A stretch of DNA of 19,128 bases from CAZUCD01 sp964618855 (GTDB lineage: Bacteria; Sumerlaeota; Sumerlaeia; SLMS01; JANRJK01): contig CAZUCD010000067.1 in assembly GCA_964618855.1 (NCBI GenBank), positions 1 through 19,128 of the forward strand. The letters run 5' to 3'. The position numbers and the translations under genes were made by a program. Under the pieces are notes generated by a model, which was given only the letters and a program-made list of their open reading frames with translations, searched no databases and was not told the DNA's origin. The first letter of the stretch is position 1; every line of letters begins with the position of its first letter. Positions 11,601 through 17,744 of the stretch are shown piece by piece.

Positions 11601-12259
11601 CCCAAGTTCGGAATCGCGAGGGTTCCGTCCGGCTCAGGATCGAGCACGATCCAGTTTTCGAGGGGGAGGACGCCGAAGCGGATGCCCCAGTTGGAATAGT
11701 ATCTTCCCGAGAATTCGACATTGAGTGCGGCGATGGCATTAACGACGGGAGAACCGTCCGGCTTAAGGACGGCGAGGGGCGCCTTGCCCTGGATCTCTTG
11801 GGGATACAGTTCGATGCGCTGCCCGGCTTTCGCCGCAAAGTCCAGGGCAAGATCGCGGTCGATCCACCCGGCCGTGCACACGTAGCCCGGCGCAACCACC
11901 TTGACCGAGAACTGTTCCCCGACCACGGGCCACCTGGGCATCTGGATCTGGAAGCGCCCGTCGGGCGCAGGGACGACCTCCGACGCGACCTCGGGGCGGA
12001 CGCCGAGGCGGTGCAGCCTTTCGTGGCCGACCTCCAGCCGCACGACCGCGCCCTTCGCGGGCGCGGATCCTCCGTCCCACACCACGACGCCGGACACCAG
12101 CGGCGGCGGCTGGGCGTCGAGTCCTTCCACCCGGGCACCGCCTGAAGACAGATGGGATTGATTCGTTCGATCCCCGCCAAGCGGGGAATCCGCTGCGCCC
12201 GGAAGTAGCGGGCACGCGAAGCACAGCACCAGCAGCAGTCCGAGCAACCGTACGTCCAT
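8603..12259 (-). CDS. Large secreted protein with multiple carboxypeptidase-regulatory-like repeats (paralog B)
   Basis: 1218 residues. It starts with a Sec signal peptide (MDVRLLGLLLVLCFACPLLPGAADS, likely cleaved near PGA-AD). ATG 12259 is preceded by GGAGG at about 10 bases; the in-frame extension to 12415 overlaps the preA end and lacks signal-peptide logic. Repeated units follow the carboxypeptidase regulatory-like pattern: VSGVVVWDGGSAPAKGAVV, IEGRVLEEDGSPVRGALV, DLVVSVRDGLTGAPIPGAEV, VSGLVKTSDGSPASNLHLK, IRGRVTNQDGKGIPGAVI, ITGIVKFLPGEGSRAGITV. Several close with GEFEFPGIPPGEY- or GNFTLNGLVPGEY-like turns. No enzyme motif is visible. The C-terminal 230 or so residues are paralogous to paralog A and end almost identically. 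It may be a long extracellular spacer, adhesion or matrix protein; this is inference. Confidence 0.8.
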   Translation of the reverse strand: MDVRLLGLLLVLCFACPLLPGAADSPLGGDRTNQSHLSSGGARVEGLDAQPPPLVSGVVVWDGGSAPAKGAVVRLEVGHERLHRLGVRPEVASEVVPAPDGRFQIQMPRWPVVGEQFSVKVVAPGYVCTAGWIDRDLALDFAAKAGQRIELYPQEIQGKAPLAVLKPDGSPVVNAIAALNVEFSGRYYSNWGIRFGVLPLENWIVLDPEPDGTLAIPNLGTGNRKLRYEVAVVAPGHPITVRDFRETELVVPLSVTLREVDATIEGRVLEEDGSPVRGALVGAVVERVSSTSTPSGNGPYRTRHYLERNAQAETGANGSFRLQAEAGKIQMRVRGPEAPWVVVPKVVDAAAGERKTIDVVLPGKVDLVVSVRDGLTGAPIPGAEVRLLEPDRQLLESRRDPDWADELPREKSTFALTRQTAIGDAEGNVVFPGLRTGQEIHLAVKTADGLVPDGSMDGVVCVGRLERSKQHRVLELFRERSVRLRLGRGWESDRLSGVSLRVATGSVEKSAFWETSKLLPLADAMELRVPSSTRLRIRALRYPNAQFTFEETIPVGEGVHELEVSPQRLGKVSGLVKTSDGSPASNLHLKIRPRVIRQLDPPPFPLGSHSEGTRTRPSGEFEFPGIPPGEYILYAESSGEGLHIPRHEFRLEPGEDVAGLEILASRGRIIRGRVTNQDGKGIPGAVIRALLSGSYEMSGRAGQAVSGEDGSFELSGLNPDHLSGSLTCRHSEHANQWTRIEASRDTYDFRLEPPGSVLLRVIDGTTGAEAKTYAFRPSNSRVVTSQYPPGKVLNGGPVRIDGLIDLELDLAVEICGPNGEPTGRFAEKKFQFESIPRDERIDLVVDPPGVITGIVKFLPGEGSRAGITVIATRRLTIEERYSENPKLERDSYSAVTDESGNFTLNGLVPGEYDVRAEPFAGCASSRGYARFGQRPTTDPIELFMVPGGPLKVRATRPSGAPVPNLPAAARVANQVAGTLLSNPWTWSGVTDASGEIVLDPCPYGFITIMFGIGGVGARNCEVHVSREHTPEDDSTFEFVVRDIVPFRMEVTVQGGEPLDDRLDLTMSFCGGYVQMWGSKIGGKLVFEGMLPEGEYNAWLWGMELSHRIREPITIKASDPPEPVMLDIPAGRAVFRLPAEADESTHWHGSFTSRDETLPLVLNGFFQVGSDAIVREQFPAGDWLLEMRATNKSNTPLATANFTVTPGCDIEVPLVLAVQ
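8617..8678. repeat. 62-bp perfect direct repeat, copy 2
   Basis: Identical to 6317-6378. It encodes the same LATANFTVTPGCDIEVPLV segment near the C-terminus of the 1218-residue protein. The bases flanking both copies differ. Confidence 0.97.
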
Positions 12260-12377
12260 CGGGACGCCCTCCGGGTTCCGACGCCCGAACCGTTTCAAGA
12301 CCGGTTCGCCTTCACCCCATCGGAACGATGACTCGCATGAGCCCGATCGATTTGCCAGCGGAACTTTTGCGTCCCCC

Positions 12378-13783
12378 CTACTCATGGTGCGGCGGCGCGA
12401 TCTTCTCCATTTCACCAGCCGCCAACCGCCGCTGGTACTCCTTCCAGTTCATCGAGGGGATGTGGCTCTCGCGCTCGACCATCGTGATGCAGCCGGTGAC
12501 GGGGCAGACGAAGCTGCACAGGTTGCAGCCGACGCAGGTGTCCTGGTTGATCTCGTAGATGTTGACGCGGCCGCCGCCGACGCCGGGGCTTGTCCGCACG
12601 CCGCCCGACACCTCCATGTGGCGCGGGCCGCCGTTGCCGTTCAGCGCGAAGAAGTCGTCCTCCGCCATCGTCCGCAGCTTGATCGACTGGTGCGCGCCGT
12701 CCTCGCACGCGGCGTAGCACAGCCCGCAGTGGATGCACTTCGACTGGTCGATCTCCGCGACGACCTTGTGCCCGAGGTCGAGCTCGTTCCATCCGCCGAT
12801 GCGGTCCACCGACTTGCCGATGAAGTCCGTCAGGCGCGCGTGGCCGTGCTCGCGCATCCAGCCGACCAGGCCGGACTCGAGCTGCTCGACAATCCTGAAT
12901 CCGTAGTGCATCACGGCCGTGCAGACCTGCACGGAGCTCGAGCCGAGGAGCATGAACTCGACGGCGTCCTTCCAGGTCTGGATGCCGCCGATGCCGGAGA
13001 CGGGGATGCCGATGCGCGGGTCGGCGGCGATGGAGTGCACCATGTTGAGGGCGATGGGCTTAACCGCCGGGCCGCAATAGCCGCCGTGGGAGCCGCGGCC
13101 CTTCACGTGCGGGATCGGGTTCAGAGTGTCGAGGTCGATGCCGATGATCGAGTTGATCGTGTTGATGAGGGAGAGCCCGTCGGCGCCCCCCTTCTTCGCC
13201 GCGCGGCCGACGGCGGTGACGTCCGTGATGTTCGGGGTGAGCTTCACGAGCACGGGGGTGCGCGCGACCTCCTTCACCCAGGAGGTTATCATCTCCGCGT
13301 AGTCGGGGACCTGGCCGACGGCGGAGCCCATGCCGCGCTCGCTCATGCCGTGGGGACAGCCGAAGTTCAGCTCCAGCCCGTCGCACCCCGTGTCCTCGAC
13401 CTTCTTGACGATGTCGTGCCACGCCTCGCGGTTGCTCTCGACCATCAGCGAGACGATGACGGCGTGGTTGGGGAACTCGCGCTTGATCTCGCGGATTTCC
13501 CTGATGTTCACGTCGAGCGTGCGGTCGGTGATGAGCTCGATGTTGTTGAGGCCGAGCATCTTGCGCCCGTCGTAGTCGAGCGCGCCGTAGCGGGACGAGA
13601 CGTTGACGATGGGCTCGTGTGTGAGTGTCTTCCAGACGGCGCCGCCCCAGCCGGCCTCGAAGGCGTGGCGCACCTGGTAGCCCGAGTTGGTCGGCGGGGC
13701 GCTGGCGAGCCAGAAGGGATTCGGCGACTTGATGCCGGCGACGTTGCAGGAAAGATCGGGACGNNNNNNNNNNGACGCTTCAT
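12378..13783 (-). CDS. preA: NAD-dependent dihydropyrimidine dehydrogenase, catalytic FMN/Fe-S subunit PreA (N-terminal codons lost in assembly gap)
   Basis: PreA carries the FMN site that reduces uracil or thymine to the 5,6-dihydro form, receiving electrons from PreT. 461 codons are readable in one frame from 13763 down to the stop. Landmarks: NPFWLASAPPTNSGYQ, GWGGAVWKT, NFGCPHGMSERGMGSAVGQ, KLTPNITDV, SGIGGIQTW, then two C-terminal 4Fe-4S motifs, CIHCGLCYAAC and CVGCNLCSFVC. The linker between the clusters is about 56 residues, longer than the roughly 25 I recall for E. coli PreA. Ten N (13764-13773) interrupt the very start. ATG 13783, three bases after the preT stop, is the probable start, but it is out of frame across a 10-base gap, so the true gap length must be 2 modulo 3. 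The upstream neighbour preT makes the assignment firm. Confidence 0.93.
13764..13773. other. Assembly gap (10 N)
   Basis: A run of ten undetermined bases lies at the 5' end of preA. As drawn it shifts the reading frame between ATG 13783 and the clear PreA frame, so it is a placeholder rather than a measured length. Confidence 0.99.
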
Positions 13784-13786
13784 GGC

Positions 13787-15124
13787 TCAGGCCTTTTTCG
13801 CGAGATGGCGGCAGATGGAGGCCGCGGCGGTCTTGCCGTCCTCGACGGCGTTGACGATTTCCTTCCCCTTGTGCGTGCAGTCGCCGCCGGCGAAGAGGCC
13901 CGGGCGCGTGGTCGCCATCGTTGCGGGATCGACCTTCACCGCGCCCCGGTTGAACTCGACGCCGTCGATCCCCTCGAGGATGCCGGTGACGGGGTTCTGC
14001 CCGAGCGCCTTGATGGCCATGTCACACGGGATGGTGAACTCGCTGCCGGGGATCGTGACGAGCTTGGCGGCGCGTCCCTCCCCCTCGAGCCTCGTGCGGA
14101 TGCAGCGCAGGCCCTCGAGCGCGCCCTGGGCCCCCTTCACGAAGGCGACGGGCTGCGCGTACCACTCGAAGCCGATGCCGTCCGACTTGGCCAGGTCGTA
14201 CTCGTAGTTGTAGGCGCTCTTGTCCTCGACGCCGCGCCGATAGGCGATCGTGACGCGCGCCGCGCCGAGCCGCACCGCCTCAGTCGCGCAGTCCACCGCC
14301 GTGTTCCCGCAGCCGATCACGACGACGCGGCTGCCAACCTCGCATTCGCCGAGCGGCTTGCGGTGCGACTGGTAGATGAACTCGAGCCCCTCCCACACGC
14401 CGGGGAGGTCCTCCCCGGGAATGCCAAGCTGCTGCGTGGCGCCGAGGCCCACGCCCAGGAACACGGCGTCGTACTCCGACACCAGGCGCTTCATCTGGGC
14501 CGCGTCCACGGGGGAGTTGAGGCGGAGGTCCACGCCCATGTCGAGCACCTGCTGGATTTCGGCGAGCGAGAACTCGGTGCTGATCTTGTAGTAGGCGATC
14601 CCGAGCGTGTTGAGCCCGCCGGGTACCTCGCGCGCCTCGAAAATCGTCACCGCGTGCCCCGCCTTGCGAAGCTCATGCGCGCACGAAAGCCCCGCGGGAC
14701 CGGAACCGACGATGGCCACGCGCTTCCCCGTGGGCGCCCCCGGCTCGAAGAACCTCAGCCCGCGCGCCATCGCGTGGTCCGTCGCGTAGCGCTGCAGCCG
14801 GCCGATCTGCACCGGCTCACCCGCGCGTGCCGTGTCCACGCACGCCCCCTCGCAGAGCACCTCCGTCGGACAGGCGCGCGCGCACGATCCGCCGAGGATG
14901 TTCGCGGAGTAGATCGTCTCCGCCGCACCCGAGGGATTGTCGTGCAGGATCTGCCGGATGAACCGCGGGATGTCGATGTGCGTGGGGCATGCCCGCGTGC
15001 ACGGCGCATCGAAGCAGTAGAGGCAGCTCCCCGCCTCCACCACGGCCTCGTCCCGCGTGTAGTTCGGGTGCAGGTCGGAGAAGTTCTCCGCGAGCTGGTC
15101 CGTCGTCAGTTGCGTCCTGGCCAT
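13787..15124 (-). CDS. preT: NAD-dependent dihydropyrimidine dehydrogenase, electron-transfer subunit PreT
   Basis: 445 residues. PreT takes electrons from NADH through FAD and Fe-S centres and passes them to PreA for pyrimidine reduction. The N-terminal GltD-type Fe-S region has cysteines at 34, 37, 42, 46 (CLYCFDAPCTRAC) and 81, 85, 91, 95 (CARACPTEVLCEGAC). Next come the FAD-binding VAIVGSGPAGLSCAHEL (136-152), the NAD-binding VVVIGCGNTAVDCATEA (267-283), and the second FAD contact FAGGDCTHKGKEIVNAVEDG (411-430). ATG 15124 has GGAG about 6 bases upstream and starts at the typical N-terminus; codons further upstream lie in the heptamer-repeat spacer. The stop is three bases before the likely preA start. 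It could be mistaken for a glutamate synthase small subunit, but the preA neighbour settles it. Confidence 0.93.
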   Translation of the reverse strand: MARTQLTTDQLAENFSDLHPNYTRDEAVVEAGSCLYCFDAPCTRACPTHIDIPRFIRQILHDNPSGAAETIYSANILGGSCARACPTEVLCEGACVDTARAGEPVQIGRLQRYATDHAMARGLRFFEPGAPTGKRVAIVGSGPAGLSCAHELRKAGHAVTIFEAREVPGGLNTLGIAYYKISTEFSLAEIQQVLDMGVDLRLNSPVDAAQMKRLVSEYDAVFLGVGLGATQQLGIPGEDLPGVWEGLEFIYQSHRKPLGECEVGSRVVVIGCGNTAVDCATEAVRLGAARVTIAYRRGVEDKSAYNYEYDLAKSDGIGFEWYAQPVAFVKGAQGALEGLRCIRTRLEGEGRAAKLVTIPGSEFTIPCDMAIKALGQNPVTGILEGIDGVEFNRGAVKVDPATMATTRPGLFAGGDCTHKGKEIVNAVEDGKTAAASICRHLAKKA

Positions 15125-15150
15125 CGCGCGCTCCACGTCGGTAACGAAGT

Positions 15151-15178
15151 CGAAAGTCGAAAGTGGAAAGTGGAAAGT
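15151..15178. repeat. Heptamer tandem array, (C/G)GAAAGT x4
   Basis: Four consecutive 7-base units read CGAAAGT, CGAAAGT, GGAAAGT, GGAAAGT, with degenerate units on both sides (ACGAAGT before, CAAAAAT after). On the transcribed strand it is a pyrimidine-rich ACTTTCC/ACTTTCG array ending about 26 bases before the preT start. Confidence 0.9.
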
Positions 15179-15213
15179 CAAAAATCGGAAGGTCCGGGAT
15201 CGGTAGGTTGGCG

Positions 15214-15239
15214 CCCGCCGATCCCCGGCCCCCGACCCC
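15214..15239 (-). other. Potential G-quadruplex in the mmsA-preT spacer
   Basis: Read on the minus (mRNA) strand there are four G tracts: GGGG, TC, GGGGG, CC, GGGG, ATCGGC, GGG. This satisfies the G3+N1-7 pattern. It begins about 12 bases after the mmsA stop codon. Confidence 0.5.
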
Positions 15240-15250
15240 TGACCTCTGCT
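15223..15250. repeat. Second, degenerate heptamer array (CCCYGRC-like)
   Basis: Consecutive 7-base units CCCCGGC, CCCCGAC, CCCTGAC and CTCTGCT abut the mmsA stop codon. The unit is unrelated to the (C/G)GAAAGT array 45 bases away but has the same period. Confidence 0.65.
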
Positions 15251-15251
15251 A

Positions 15252-16736
15252 TCAGGACATCCAGTTGCTGCGGTGTTCGTCCGACCACTTGGTCGTGATC
15301 TTCTTCGTCTTCGTCCAGAACTCCCACGAGCCCTTGCCGGTGAGGTCGCCCTGCCCGAAGTTGCTGGCGTTCCATCCGCCGAAGGGGAACGGCTCGCGTG
15401 GGACGGGGACGCCGATGTTGACGCCGAGCATGCCGGCCTGTGCGCGCTCGATGAAGTAGGTGGCGACCTGGCCCGAGGATGTGTAGATCGCGGCGGCGTT
15501 GCCGTAGGGGTTCGCGTTCTCGATGGCAATGGCCTCGTCGAGGGTCTTGCATCGGATGACGGTGAGGGTCGGGCCGAAGATTTCCTCGCAGGCGGCCTCG
15601 TGGGTCGGCTCGGTGTTCTCGAACATGGTCGGGCCGACATAGTTCCCGCCGGAGGGCGCCGACGGATCGACGTTGGCCCTGCCATCCACGGCGACCTTGC
15701 CTGCATCCGCGGCGCGGGCGATGTACCCCGTGATGCGGTCCTTCGCGGCCTTGCTGATGACAGCGCCGATGTCCTTGCCCGCGCGCATGGAGCGGAACTT
15801 CGCCTTGATGCCATCGATGATGTGGTCGGTTTCGCCGACGGCGATGAGGACGCTCGCGGCCATGCAGCGCTGGCCGGCGCAGCCCGTCGAACTGGCGACG
15901 ACGTTGGCGATGGTCATGTCGGGGTCGGCGTCCGGGACGACGATGAGGTGGTTCTTGGCGCCACCGAGCGCCTTGACGCGCTTGCCCGCCGCGCTGCCGC
16001 GCTCGAACACCAGCTTCGCAACCTTGGTCGAGCCGACGAAACCGATCGCCTGGATGCCCGGGTGGTCGCAGATCGCCTCGACGATCTCCCGGTCCCCGTG
16101 GACGACCGAGAAGACGCCCTTGGGCAGGCCGGCCTCCTCGAACAGGCGCGCGATCTCCATCGCGCCGTGGGGCGTCTGCTCCGACGGCTTCAGGATCATC
16201 GCGTTGCCGCAGGCGATGGCCAGCGGCGCCATCCACATGGGCACCATGATCGGGAAGTTGAAGGGAGTGATCGCGGCGACGACGCCGAGCGGGTAGCGGA
16301 GCATCTTGCACTCGACGCCGCGGCTGACCTCGAGGACCTCGCCCGAGGACATCTGCGGCAGGGCGCATGCGAACTCGACGCACTCGATCGCGCGGGAGAC
16401 GCTTCCGTGCGCCTCGTCCACGGTCTTGCCGTTCTCGCGGAAGATCGACTCGGCGAGTTGCTCGGCCTGCTCCTCCATCAGCGCCTTGAGGCGGAACATG
16501 ATCTGGACGCGGTTCTTGAGGGGCACCTTCGCCCAGGCGGCTTGCGCGACGGTGGCGCGCTTGACCGCCATGTCGAGTTCCGCCGCCGTGGACATCGGGA
16601 CGTCGGCGATGTGCTCTCCGGTTGGGGGGGAGTAGACGGGGAGCCTGCGCGGCGAGGTGCTGGGGACCTTCTCCCCCCCGATGATGTTGGGGAGGGTCGG
16701 CGCGGCGGAAACGGCGGATGCGACGGGGGGAGTCAT
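15252..16736 (-). CDS. mmsA: CoA-acylating methylmalonate/malonate-semialdehyde dehydrogenase
   Basis: 494 residues, the usual length. It oxidises (methyl)malonate semialdehyde with NAD and CoA to propionyl-CoA or acetyl-CoA, releasing CO2, in the cytoplasm. ALDH-fold landmarks: ITPFNFP (N160), ILKPSEQTP, GFVGSTKVA, catalytic Cys291 in STGCAGQRCMA, and EEIFGP (384-389). The usual ALDH general-base Glu is replaced by Asn in LGGAKNH (N262), the hallmark of the CoA-dependent MMSDH group. ATG 16736 follows an AGGAAGGA stretch; a TTG at 16769 would add 11 residues. It is first in the mmsA-preT-preA cluster, where it would act as the last step of pyrimidine breakdown; valine or beta-alanine breakdown are alternatives. 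The promoter candidate and palindrome upstream probably control it. Confidence 0.93.
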   Translation of the reverse strand: MTPPVASAVSAAPTLPNIIGGEKVPSTSPRRLPVYSPPTGEHIADVPMSTAAELDMAVKRATVAQAAWAKVPLKNRVQIMFRLKALMEEQAEQLAESIFRENGKTVDEAHGSVSRAIECVEFACALPQMSSGEVLEVSRGVECKMLRYPLGVVAAITPFNFPIMVPMWMAPLAIACGNAMILKPSEQTPHGAMEIARLFEEAGLPKGVFSVVHGDREIVEAICDHPGIQAIGFVGSTKVAKLVFERGSAAGKRVKALGGAKNHLIVVPDADPDMTIANVVASSTGCAGQRCMAASVLIAVGETDHIIDGIKAKFRSMRAGKDIGAVISKAAKDRITGYIARAADAGKVAVDGRANVDPSAPSGGNYVGPTMFENTEPTHEAACEEIFGPTLTVIRCKTLDEAIAIENANPYGNAAAIYTSSGQVATYFIERAQAGMLGVNIGVPVPREPFPFGGWNASNFGQGDLTGKGSWEFWTKTKKITTKWSDEHRSNWMS

Positions 16737-16825
16737 GGGGGAAGTCCTTCCTGCGTGGGATTCAAGCAAGCGAAGCCGGTGAATTCACCCCGGCGCCGCG
16801 ACGTGTGCCGATGCAGCAACAGCGC

Positions 16826-16854
16826 AAAGTAAGCGCTTTCGTGCGTCAGGTCAA
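16826..16854 (-). promoter_or_regulatory. Candidate sigma70-type promoter of mmsA
   Basis: On the minus strand, TTGACC (16854-16849, five of six to the -35 consensus) and TACTTT (16831-16826, a weak -10) are separated by exactly 17 bases. Transcription from here would leave a leader of about 80 bases before the mmsA ATG. Confidence 0.5.
16829..16840. promoter_or_regulatory. LacI/GalR-family-like operator in the mmsA promoter
   Basis: GTAAGCGCTTTC is a near-perfect palindrome centred on CG (one mismatched pair), with AAGCGCTT fully symmetric at its core. This resembles the TGNAANCGNTNNCA type of site bound by LacI-family repressors. It lies in the spacer and touches the -10 element, a position suited to repression. 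No such regulator gene is in the window. Confidence 0.4.
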
Positions 16855-16859
16855 GTGCA

Positions 16860-17011
16860 CGTGCAATCCTGAACGCTGTTTGGCTCCGCACCCGCCCAGC
16901 CTTGAAGCGAGTCCGGGGGCGCGGGCATCCCACGGGCCAGGACATGGCACGCGCGCCAGTCCCCCCAAGTCCGGTACAAGGTGATTGAACTGCGGTCTTG
17001 GTAAGAGAGGC
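16860..17011. other. Non-coding stretch, nothing recognised
   Basis: This is the rest of the 275-bp gap between the mmsA start and the stop of the small secreted-protein gene. I see no convincing gene, no hairpin with a T tract and no repeat in it. Confidence 0.5.
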
Positions 17012-17623
17012 CTACTCGTAAAGGTCCCACTCGCTAACCCCAGCAGACCCGAGGGACGTCGTCTGACCCAGGCTGTTCGTGGGGCTGTTGGTCTGCGCGG
17101 TGAAGTCCGTGGAGTTGTCCCCCGTGTCCGCGGTGCGGGAAAGCGAGAGGATCCCATCAGTCGGCAGCGCGGCCGCCGGTGTCCCGAAGCCCGTGTTGCT
17201 TCCGGTGTACGAGCCGTATGCGACGGCATCAACGACCAGTGCGCCGCCGTCCTGTTGGAAACGGATGCGCGATGCCGTCAGGAGGATCGAGTTGTTCGGG
17301 ATGGTGTAGTCCGCCGCAAATCCCATCGCCGTCTGCGCGCTGGCAGTGGCAAGGAGGCAGTGATCCCCCGGTTGGTCAAACGTGGGGAGGGCGGAGTTGA
17401 TGTTGATGACGGTCGTGTTCGCGCTTCCGTCCGCGTTGAAGGCTATGATCTCGGCAAGCTGGAGCTGTGTCTGGCCGGTGAACTCGGCCTCAAGTTCGAT
17501 GAACTGAATCGTCCCATCGGCGTTGGAGTAGATCTCGGTGATGTGGACGAGATGGAACGAGGCCTGAAGCGCGGACGGCGCCATCAACGTCGCGCAGATC
17601 GCAGCAGACAGCATCTTCTTCAT
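17012..17623 (-). CDS. Small secreted protein, possibly lamin-tail-like
   Basis: 203 residues with a clear Sec signal peptide (MKKMLSAAICATLMAPSALQA, then SFHL). The mature start HLVHITEIYSNADGTIQFIELEAEF resembles the opening of lamin-tail-type domains, where an Ile-x-Glu-Ile strand is followed by an FIEL strand; I can see no catalytic motif. The mature part is poor in Lys and rich in Thr, Ser, Asn and Ala, and has no cysteine after the signal, typical of exported beta-rich proteins. It ends in GVSEWDLYE, with no PEP-CTERM or sortase signal. ATG 17623 has GGAG about 9 bases upstream. A TTGACG at 17690-17685 could be a -35 element, but the -10 partner is weak. It stands alone between the glycosyltransferase and mmsA. 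Function unknown. Confidence 0.75.
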   Translation of the reverse strand: MKKMLSAAICATLMAPSALQASFHLVHITEIYSNADGTIQFIELEAEFTGQTQLQLAEIIAFNADGSANTTVININSALPTFDQPGDHCLLATASAQTAMGFAADYTIPNNSILLTASRIRFQQDGGALVVDAVAYGSYTGSNTGFGTPAAALPTDGILSLSRTADTGDNSTDFTAQTNSPTNSLGQTTSLGSAGVSEWDLYE

Positions 17624-17744
17624 GAATCGTACTCCGTGGGTGGGTGGGGTCCGGAGTTTCGAGTAGTCCCTGACTTGCTTGGCCCGTCAATCGCAGAGTC
17701 CCGGCGACCCCGGTCGGGGCGAGCCACGTTCGCGATCGGCAGGG

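Noticed and set aside
13290..13370. Missing catalytic Cys in PreA (MGSAVGQ versus ACGQ in mammalian enzyme)
   Set aside because: As far as I recall, E. coli PreA also has Val at this place, so it is probably normal for the bacterial form.
12384..14207. Plus-strand open frame through the N gap
   Set aside because: Antisense to preA and preT, with undetermined residues in the middle.
15125..15250. Heptamer arrays as a CRISPR array
   Set aside because: The units are 7 bases with no spacers and no cas genes nearby.
15273..16832. Plus-strand open frame of 519 codons
   Set aside because: Antisense of mmsA with no family signature; these mirrors are expected at this GC content.
16733..16945. Small minus-strand ORF (70 codons) upstream of mmsA
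   Set aside because: It covers the promoter, operator and leader of mmsA and has no recognisable content.
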